DNA of 47,666 nucleotides from contig JANMDR010000188.1 in assembly GCA_031376425.1 (NCBI GenBank), positions 1 to 47,666 of the forward strand, in the 5' to 3' direction. Below the pieces are notes generated by a model that was given only the letters and a program-made list of their open reading frames with translations, was not told the origin of the DNA and did not search any database. Position numbers and translations under genes: made by a program. The number at the start of each line of letters is the position of its first letter. Within the stretch, counting starts at the first letter, position 1. Source of the DNA: JANMDR01 sp031376425. Lineage in GTDB: Bacteria; Pseudomonadota; Gammaproteobacteria; Burkholderiales; Usitatibacteraceae. Shown here in pieces: positions 42,338 through 47,666 of the stretch.

Positions 42338-42385
42338 AGACTGACTCAAAGAGTCTCTAAAATCAGGTGTCTTCAGGCATTAAAT
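42338..42385 (+). terminator. Stem-loop between queE and queC (weak)
   Basis: GACTC-AAA-GAGTC forms a perfect 5-base stem, followed by CTAAAATCAGGTGTCTTCAGG, which shares the CTTCAGG element with the rho and amylase hairpins. No strong T-run follows. It may stop only part of the transcription into queC. Confidence 0.35.
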
Positions 42386-42406
42386 ATATTGTTGAACCAG
42401 TAAATC

Positions 42407-43132
42407 ATGCATATGCAAACTACAAAAATACCTAATATTCCTCGCGCCGTCGTACTTTTCTCCGGTGGTTTGGATTCGGCAACCGTGCTCGCAATCGCCC
42501 GCAGTCAAGGCTTTGATTGCTATGCGCTATCGTTTGATTATGGGCAGCGCCATTGCGCTGAACTCGTTGCCGCAGCACGTTTAGCACCGCAACTCGGTGC
42601 GCGTGAGCATCGTGTGCTAAAACTAGATTTGACGGGCTGGGGCGGTTCGGCCTTGACCGATTCCGCGCTCGCTGTACCAGTAGTGGGGGACGCTGCAAGT
42701 ACGCAATCTGCAATTCCCATCACCTATGTACCAGCGCGTAACACGATATTTTTATCGCTAGCGCTGGCTTGGGCCGAAACGCTAGGTGCCCGCACAATTT
42801 TTGCCGGCATGAATGCAGTTGATTATTCGGGCTATCCGGATTGTCGGCCCGATTACATCGCCGCCTTCCAAAGCATGGCGCGGTTGGCCACCCGTGCGGG
42901 GGTCGAAGATGGTGCGCACCCCCTTACGATTGCCACGCCTATAATTCACATGAGTAAAGCGCAAATTGTGCAAACGGGCGTGCAACTTGGCGTAGACTAC
43001 GCACAAACGATATCGTGTTACCAAGCCAATAGCAGTGGTGAAGCATGCGGTGTTTGTGATTCTTGTCGCCTGCGCAAGGAAGGTTTTGCGGCGGCAAATA
43101 TTGTTGATCCTACGCGATATATAAATGAATGA
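42407..43132 (+). CDS. queC: 7-cyano-7-deazaguanine synthase QueC
   Basis: 241 residues. ATP-pyrophosphatase P-loop LFSGGLDSATVLA, then ALSFDYGQRHCAEL, and the zinc site CYQANSSGEACGVCDSCRLR. It forms preQ0 from the QueE product with ammonia and ATP. QueD and QueF are not in the window. ATG at 42407; a second Met two codons later (42413) is possible. Confidence 0.95.
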   Translation: MHMQTTKIPNIPRAVVLFSGGLDSATVLAIARSQGFDCYALSFDYGQRHCAELVAAARLAPQLGAREHRVLKLDLTGWGGSALTDSALAVPVVGDAASTQSAIPITYVPARNTIFLSLALAWAETLGARTIFAGMNAVDYSGYPDCRPDYIAAFQSMARLATRAGVEDGAHPLTIATPIIHMSKAQIVQTGVQLGVDYAQTISCYQANSSGEACGVCDSCRLRKEGFAAANIVDPTRYINE

Positions 43133-43147
43133 TGCTTGGTTGACGAA

Positions 43148-44641
43148 ATGTTTGAAGTAATGAATAAACGCAATTCACTGGCTTTTTTGTTGGCGTTAAT
43201 CTTGTTGATTGGTTTTGCCGTTACCAGCGTCTTTAGCTACTTATCGTCACGCGATTTAATTCGCGCAAACCTTAGCAATAAAGAACTACCGCTCACTGGT
43301 GACAATGTATATTCTGAAATTCAAAAAGACATATTGCGGCCGGTATTTATTTCTTCGCAAATGGCGCAAAACACCTTTATGCGCGACTGGTTATTGGCGG
43401 GGCAACGCGATGTGGCACAGCTTACGCGCTACTTAAAAGAAATTAAAGTTACCTACAATACCGTCACCGCTTTTCTGGTGACTGACATAAACAAAACCTA
43501 TTATCATTTCAGCGCACCTCCGCGCATAGTGCGTGAAGACGTGCCAAGTGATGCTTGGTATTTTCGATCACGCACCCTTAAAGACGCGTACGAAATAAAT
43601 GTAGACCAAGACCAAGCCAATCGCAACGTGCTGACTATATTTATTAACCATCGCATGCTGGGCTACGACGGCGAATATCTCGGCATCACCGGCGTGGGGC
43701 TAACTTTTAGTAATATTAGCGCGCTAATTGCCGAATACGAACATAAGTACGAGCGCCACATTTATTTTGTAGATGCAACCGGTGCCGTGGTGGTTTCTGC
43801 TGACAAAAGCAATGCTGCGCGACGCAACATCAAAGAAATGGCCGGACTGCGTGATATTGCCGACGCTATTCTTGCGGGAAAAGCCGAGCCGCTGCGCTTG
43901 CAATATGTAAGTAGAGAGGGGAACAGTGGAGGGAATGGCAATGAGAGGCAGGTGCAATTAAACTCGCGCTACGTACCTGAGCTAAAGTGGCATTTGTTGG
44001 TTGAGCAAGATAGTAGCGAAGCGGTAAAACCGGTGCTGCGGGTATTGTTTATAAATTTAGGTTTTAGCGCTATTGCAGCCATGTTGGTATTTTGGCTCAC
44101 CTTGAAAGCAGTACGCCATCAGCAACGCCAATTAGAAAACCTTGCAAGTACCGATAGTCTGACTGGCTTGCTTAACCGGCAAGAAGCGCAATTACGCATC
44201 AAGCGCAGCATGCGTCAGCAATCATCTTCTGGTGATATTGCCACTGGGCTATTTTTTGACGTTGATTACTTCAAAAAAATAAATGATTCTGCAGGCCATC
44301 AAGTAGGCGATGCGGCACTCATTGCGATTTCGCGGGCGCTTTTGCAGCAAATCCCGCCTAATGCAATCCTAGCGCGGTGGGGTGGGGAAGAGTTTTTTAT
44401 CTACTTGCCTCAAGCAAACTTAGCATCTGGTGCCGCACTAGCCGAAGCGATTCGGCTGGCGGTATTGCAAGTCAAGGTGCCAGGGTTTGATGCTAATGCA
44501 CAAGTTAGTATTAGCTGTGGCGTGGGTGCATTAATGCCTAACGAAACATTTGAGAATTTTTTTGCGCGCGTTGATGCAGCACTCTACCGTGCGAAAGCCC
44601 GTGGACGAAACTGCGTTGAAACAAGTGTGGTTTCAAATTAG
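43148..44641 (+). CDS. Diguanylate cyclase with periplasmic Cache-like sensor
   Basis: 497 residues. An N-terminal membrane helix (LAFLLALILLIGFAVTSVFS) precedes a periplasmic domain of about 230 residues with a Cache-type pattern (YNTVTAFLVTDINKTYYHFS, then DAWYFRSR and LGITGVGLTFSNI). A second helix (FINLGFSAIAAMLVFWLTL) leads to the GGDEF domain (STDSLTGLLNRQEA, FFDVDYFKKINDSAGH, RWGGEEF). The inhibitory-site RxxD is lost (PPNA at that place), unlike the cyclase at 16.4 kb. It starts 15 bases after queC. A TTG at 43136 or an ATG at 43160 are other starts. Confidence 0.9.
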   Translation: MFEVMNKRNSLAFLLALILLIGFAVTSVFSYLSSRDLIRANLSNKELPLTGDNVYSEIQKDILRPVFISSQMAQNTFMRDWLLAGQRDVAQLTRYLKEIKVTYNTVTAFLVTDINKTYYHFSAPPRIVREDVPSDAWYFRSRTLKDAYEINVDQDQANRNVLTIFINHRMLGYDGEYLGITGVGLTFSNISALIAEYEHKYERHIYFVDATGAVVVSADKSNAARRNIKEMAGLRDIADAILAGKAEPLRLQYVSREGNSGGNGNERQVQLNSRYVPELKWHLLVEQDSSEAVKPVLRVLFINLGFSAIAAMLVFWLTLKAVRHQQRQLENLASTDSLTGLLNRQEAQLRIKRSMRQQSSSGDIATGLFFDVDYFKKINDSAGHQVGDAALIAISRALLQQIPPNAILARWGGEEFFIYLPQANLASGAALAEAIRLAVLQVKVPGFDANAQVSISCGVGALMPNETFENFFARVDAALYRAKARGRNCVETSVVSN

Positions 44642-44677
44642 GGTATTTTGTGAGCGCGTAGTTTTGGTAAATGCCTT

Positions 44678-44710
44678 CATCAGCAAACCCTGTTTTTAGG
44701 TTTCGTGATG
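44678..44710 (+). terminator. Hairpin after the diguanylate cyclase gene
   Basis: CATCA-GC-AAACC pairs with GGTTT-CG-TGATG around a T-rich loop. It lies 37 bases after the stop and 48 bases before the next gene. No T-run follows. Confidence 0.4.
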
Positions 44711-44758
44711 AACCGCTACAATAGGCGTTAATTTATTTTTTAGAAACTTGAGCCTGTC

Positions 44759-45889
44759 ATGCTGCAAACACTTTTAGCCCCAGCTAATCTAGCATTTACT
44801 GTCGCCGTTTTGGCGTTTTGCATTACTTTTGTCTTGGGCGCGCTTTCGGCTAAAACTAATTTTTGTACCCTAGGTGCCGTGTCAGATATCGTCAACATGG
44901 AAGATTGGGGGCGCATGCGCATGTGGGTCTTAAGTATTGCGGTGGCAATAATCGGTGCGCAGACTCTGGATTTTCTTGGCGTAATTGATTTATCAAAATC
45001 ATTTTATCCGCGTGCTAATTTAACTTACGCCTCCTACATCGTTGGTGGTGCGATGTTTGGTGTGGGTATGACCTTAGCCAGCGGCTGCGGCAGCCGAACC
45101 CTAGTACGCGTTGGTGGTGGTAATTTAAAATCGCTGGTGGTCTTGGTATTTATGGGTATCGCCGCCTATATGACCATGAAAGGTTTGTTCGGTGTGTGGC
45201 GCGTGAATACCCTCGATAAATTAGCATTCGATGTCGGGCAAATCAAGGCAACAGGACAAGATATTCCCGCGCTGCTTGCCGCAAGTGGGGTCGCTAAGAA
45301 AACCGCGCAAATTGCCGCATCGTTGGTAGTTGCGGGTGCATTATTGGTATTCGTACTCAAAAATCAGGAATTTCGTCGCAGCGCCGATGGCTGGATAGGC
45401 GGCCTAGCTTACGGTCTGGCTATAGTTGCTGGCTGGGCGGTGAGCGCCCACTTAGGGTTTGCGGAAAATCCCGATACCTTGGCAGATACTTTTTATGGCA
45501 CCAATAGTCGCCAAGCCGAATCATTGTCATTTGTTGCACCAGTTGCCTACAGCATAGAAATTCTGATGCTCTGGAGCGATAAATCGTTAGGCTTTACCTT
45601 TGGTATAGGCGCCGTGGCAGGAATGATTTGTGGTGCCCTAACCTACACCCTAGTCACTCGTAAATTTCGCTGGGAAGGCTTTGGTAGCGTGGCGGATGTG
45701 CGTAATCATATGCTCGGTGCGGTTCTCATGGGCGCAGGTGGCGTTACCGCAATGGGCTGCACTATTGGTCAAGGGCTTTCCGGTGTTTCCACCTTGGCGT
45801 TAGGTTCATTTATTGCTTTGGCAGCGATGATTGCCGGTTGCGCCGCGACGCTTAAATACCAATATTGGCAAATGATGCGAGAAAGTTGA
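44759..45889 (+). CDS. YeeE/YedE-family sulfur-compound transporter (TsuA-like)
   Basis: 376 residues, mostly membrane helices. Two inverted motifs of the family are clear: SGCGSRTLVRVGGGNLKSL in the first half and MGCTIGQGLSGVSTL near the end, each with the Cys that passes thiosulfate or related sulfur species in TsuA. Another cysteine lies in KTNFCTLGAVSD. The substrate is likely thiosulfate, but a partner sulfurtransferase (TusA-like) is not next to it. The start is the ATG at 44759 with only a weak ribosome site. Confidence 0.9.
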   Translation: MLQTLLAPANLAFTVAVLAFCITFVLGALSAKTNFCTLGAVSDIVNMEDWGRMRMWVLSIAVAIIGAQTLDFLGVIDLSKSFYPRANLTYASYIVGGAMFGVGMTLASGCGSRTLVRVGGGNLKSLVVLVFMGIAAYMTMKGLFGVWRVNTLDKLAFDVGQIKATGQDIPALLAASGVAKKTAQIAASLVVAGALLVFVLKNQEFRRSADGWIGGLAYGLAIVAGWAVSAHLGFAENPDTLADTFYGTNSRQAESLSFVAPVAYSIEILMLWSDKSLGFTFGIGAVAGMICGALTYTLVTRKFRWEGFGSVADVRNHMLGAVLMGAGGVTAMGCTIGQGLSGVSTLALGSFIALAAMIAGCAATLKYQYWQMMRES

Positions 45890-45964
45890 GGCTAGATTAA
45901 GGCTATCAATAGCGCCAAAACAGGTCAAAAACTGGCGAATCTATAAGAAAAAATGCGGTGGCAG

Positions 45965-45994
45965 TTGACCAAAGCAGGTAAAAAAAGCTATAAT
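45965..45994 (+). promoter_or_regulatory. Sigma-70 promoter of the tRNA-Lys gene
   Basis: TTGACC (45965-45970), an 18-base spacer and a perfect TATAAT (45989-45994), followed by TTGCGG, a GC-containing discriminator, and the tRNA 12 bases on. It is among the best promoters in the window. Confidence 0.8.
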
Positions 45995-46006
45995 TTGCGG
46001 CTTAGT

Positions 46007-46082
46007 GGGTCGTTAGCTCAGTCGGTAGAGCAGCGGACTTTTAATCCGTTGGTCGCAGGTTCGAATCCCGCACGGCCTACCA
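46007..46082 (+). tRNA. tRNA-Lys (anticodon UUU)
   Basis: 76 bases with encoded CCA. Cloverleaf: acceptor GGGTCGT, D arm with GCTCAGTCGGTAGAGC, anticodon loop CTTTTAA, variable TGGTC, T loop TTCGAAT. The sequence is close to E. coli tRNA-Lys. Two oddities: position 1-72 is G-U, and the T stem has an A-C mismatch (positions 51-63). Confidence 0.97.
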
Positions 46083-46088
46083 CAAATT

Positions 46089-46118
46089 AAAAAGCCAGCA
46101 TTTATTGCTGGCTTTTTT
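46089..46118 (+). terminator. Rho-independent terminator of tRNA-Lys
   Basis: GCCAGCA (46094-46100) pairs with TGCTGGC (46106-46112) around TTTAT, followed by six T and preceded by five A. Confidence 0.92.
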
Positions 46119-46148
46119 CCATTTGAGCTTCATGCGTATTGTTGCGGT

Positions 46149-46514
46149 TTAGCGCTGAACCTGAAGGCTCAGTTTCGAGGTGGCCTTTACTGTCACGGTG
46201 ACGGGTTGGCCGAGGTCGCATCTGATACGTCCCATCGCTTTTATAGAAGCAGTATCCCATGCTTTGTAACCACTTGATTCCTTCACGATGACAGATTCTA
46301 TCTCGCCACCTGGAATTATAGTGACTTCTATGAGAGTAGTTGCTTCCCTAAAATTACGATCCCTTAGTAGGGTATGGGGGCGTTCTGGAAGCGCTGTACT
46401 GCATTTAATCCCTGCTGGTGATGCCGCAAGTTCGGTTAGCGTTAACACTTTTGTATCTTGGCCGTAAGTCGTGCTGGCAAAAATCAGTGTGGCAATTATT
46501 ATCAAAGGTTTCAT
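46149..46514 (-). CDS. Secreted protein with a TonB-C-like domain
   Basis: 121 residues. The signal peptide is about 1-19 (ending TTYGQ). The mature part ends with a TonB C-terminal-like fold: TTLIEVTIIPGGEIESVIVK, then SSGYKAWDTASIKAMGRIRC. Such stand-alone domains in the periplasm are common and of unknown role. The ATG at 46514 has GGAG 7 bases upstream; a TTG at 46517 is next to it. Two cysteines (CSTALP and RCDLGQ) could form a disulfide. Confidence 0.75.
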   Translation of the reverse strand: MKPLIIIATLIFASTTYGQDTKVLTLTELAASPAGIKCSTALPERPHTLLRDRNFREATTLIEVTIIPGGEIESVIVKESSGYKAWDTASIKAMGRIRCDLGQPVTVTVKATSKLSLQVQR

Positions 46515-46559
46515 CAATGATCTCCATCGTATGCTGCATTAGAAGGCGACTTCTATACA

Positions 46560-47441
46560 CTAAGATTTAGCGGCTTCATTCTGCCAAACAGCGCTCAAGC
46601 CATCGCGCATAAAAATTGGATAACCGAGATTTGGAAAACGCGCTTCGATGTTGCGCTGTAGGCGCAATTTGGTTAGCCAACCTAATTTGCCCTCTGGCTT
46701 TTCATCGCGCACGACTTGTTGTACGTAGCGTAAATACTGCGCCTGTTGGTCGAGTAGCTCAATGCCACCCGGTGCGCCGCGTCCGGGGAAGATGCGCTTA
46801 GGATTGAGCGCGCGAATTTCTTCTAAGCGCGCTAACCAGTCATCAATAAAACCCAGTTCGAGCCACGCATGATTTTCTGGGTTGATTAAATCGCCCACAA
46901 ATACGGCATCTTCAACTTGCGCTACCACGTGAGCGGCCGAGCACCCGCGACCGAGCACATAGAGTTTGATGGCGATACCGTCAATATTGAGCGTCTGGGT
47001 TGAATCGCCAAATACGCTGGGAACAGCCGCTGTTTGCGGGTATTGTGGTTTGTATTCGTCCGCAAACCAGCCTAAGCGAATGATGTGCACCGCTGGAATT
47101 TCTTTGAGCACTTGGGTTGAAGTAAGCACCTTGACGCCGCGTTGTTGCAATACCGCTGTGCCATTAAACTTATCTGGATTCGGATGCAGTATCAGCGCGT
47201 GCTTTACCTTAAGCAGGCTTGCGCGTTCAGCCATTTCTAGCGCTGTTATCGCGTCATTAGGCAAAAATTGCGTGTCGATGAGTATGCTCGATTCTATACC
47301 GCTAATCCAATAAGAGTTGGTAGAAAATGATTTGATGGGGGACGTGTAACGACCCACGACAATAGGCTCGGCAATAGCCATATTGGTGATCATAAGCATT
47401 AAAAATATCGCGCCCACTGTTAATCGGGTAAATAGGTTCAT
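46560..47441 (-). CDS. Metallo-beta-lactamase-fold protein with degenerate metal site
   Basis: 293 residues with a signal peptide (about 1-24, ending AIAE). The fold is visible: SYWISGIESSILIDTQF, then the region of the HxHxDH motif, AVFVGDLINPENHAW, and RIFPGRGAPGG. The HxHxDH motif reads HPNPDK (residues 86-91), so the second and third His are Asn and Lys. The next ligand segment reads RGCSAAHVVAQ. It is probably exported and may have lost zinc-dependent catalysis. It is transcribed away from an IS256-type transposase. Confidence 0.8.
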   Translation of the reverse strand: MNLFTRLTVGAIFLMLMITNMAIAEPIVVGRYTSPIKSFSTNSYWISGIESSILIDTQFLPNDAITALEMAERASLLKVKHALILHPNPDKFNGTAVLQQRGVKVLTSTQVLKEIPAVHIIRLGWFADEYKPQYPQTAAVPSVFGDSTQTLNIDGIAIKLYVLGRGCSAAHVVAQVEDAVFVGDLINPENHAWLELGFIDDWLARLEEIRALNPKRIFPGRGAPGGIELLDQQAQYLRYVQQVVRDEKPEGKLGWLTKLRLQRNIEARFPNLGYPIFMRDGLSAVWQNEAAKS

Positions 47442-47526
47442 GGCATATTGCTTTCAATAGTAAGGATGCCGCACAAAAAATAGGTTCGCTCGGTGATACG
47501 AAAAGTACGTTGGTTCCAATTGTCCC

Positions 47527-47547
47527 GAGGCTATCCCGAATTTTGTG
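47527..47547. mobile_element. Candidate terminal inverted repeat of the IS256-type element
   Basis: GAGGCTATCCCGAATTTTGTG lies 14 bases past the transposase stop, where an element end is expected. IS256-family ends are usually 24-40 bp and flanked by an 8-9 bp target duplication. The other end is outside the window, so the boundary is inferred. Confidence 0.5.
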
Positions 47548-47560
47548 TTTTTAGTTTTTG

Positions 47561-47666
47561 CTAGGCGGGGTTAAACTGCTTTTCAAAGTGGATCATCAAC
47601 TGACTTATTGCTTGTTTCCAGTTTTGGATTGGCATTGTCCAGCGCTGGGCAATATTGCGTAAGCCT
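47561..47666 (-). CDS. IS256-family transposase, C-terminal end (runs off the window)
   Basis: Minus-strand translation from the window edge reads GLRNIAQRWTMPIQNW, then KQAISQLMIHFEKQFNPA and a stop. This is the typical end of IS256/Mutator-type transposases (LRNIxxKW...PIxNWxxAxxQxxIxFE). The catalytic DDE residues lie outside. The transposase is transcribed in the same direction as the MBL-fold gene, whose start is 120 bases away. Confidence 0.85.
   Translation of the reverse strand, partial: GLRNIAQRWTMPIQNWKQAISQLMIHFEKQFNPA

Noticed and set aside
1..47666. CRISPR arrays, rRNA operons, or a prophage
   Set aside because: I saw no regularly spaced repeats, rRNA-like segments or phage genes in the window.

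Overview
The window is a chromosomal segment of a betaproteobacterium with medium GC content. This placement is inferred from the gene families and their order: Rho, a type B L31, a glcDEF cluster, DUF3422, DUF502, SlmA, and a long yebC-ruvCAB-tol-pal-queEC block. No rRNA gene or CRISPR array was seen. Nearly all genes are intact and closely packed. The accessory parts are around 19.5-25.5 kb and at the right-hand edge.

Layout. 1-3.6 kb: the 5' end of a secreted retropepsin-like protease (minus strand), a Nudix/ThiE-like fusion, trxA, and rho with a long leader and a near-consensus promoter. 3.65-7.8 kb: a LivK-type binding protein, rpmE2 with a clean terminator, an ArnT/PMT-like glycosyltransferase, and a small toxin-antitoxin pair. 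7.9-14 kb (minus): a glycolate oxidase operon with two tandem GlcD paralogues followed by GlcE and GlcF, then a DUF3592 membrane protein. 14.1-16.2 kb: an aldo/keto reductase divergent from a LysR regulator across a repeat-rich spacer. 16.4-22 kb: a large periplasmic-sensor diguanylate cyclase with about 14 propeller-like repeats, then a secreted alpha-amylase with a CBM20 domain. 22.2-25.5 kb: a DUF3422 protein, a decayed Fic gene, and an unrecognised four-TM protein. 25.6-31.7 kb (minus): aspS, DUF502, an FmdB zinc ribbon, PPK2, slmA, and a HerA-like ATPase. 31.9-44.6 kb (plus): yebC, ybjQ-like, ruvC, ruvA, a DUF4442 gene, ruvB, ybgC, tolQRAB, pal, cpoB, queE, queC and a second diguanylate cyclase. 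44.7-47.7 kb: a YeeE/YedE transporter, tRNA-Lys(UUU), a TonB-C-like protein, a degenerate metallo-beta-lactamase-fold protein, and the end of an IS256-family transposase.

Functional themes are DNA repair by Holliday-junction processing (RuvABC), outer-membrane integrity and constriction (Tol-Pal-CpoB), queuosine precursor synthesis (QueE, QueC), glycolate oxidation, starch breakdown, and c-di-GMP signalling by two enzymes that differ in their inhibitory site. The points that most deserve a second look are these: the amylase lacks both active-site histidines usual in GH13; the four-TM/OmpA-like orphan sits beside the Fic remnant; a family of similar imperfect palindromes lies at gene ends; and the MBL-fold protein has lost metal ligands next to an insertion sequence.
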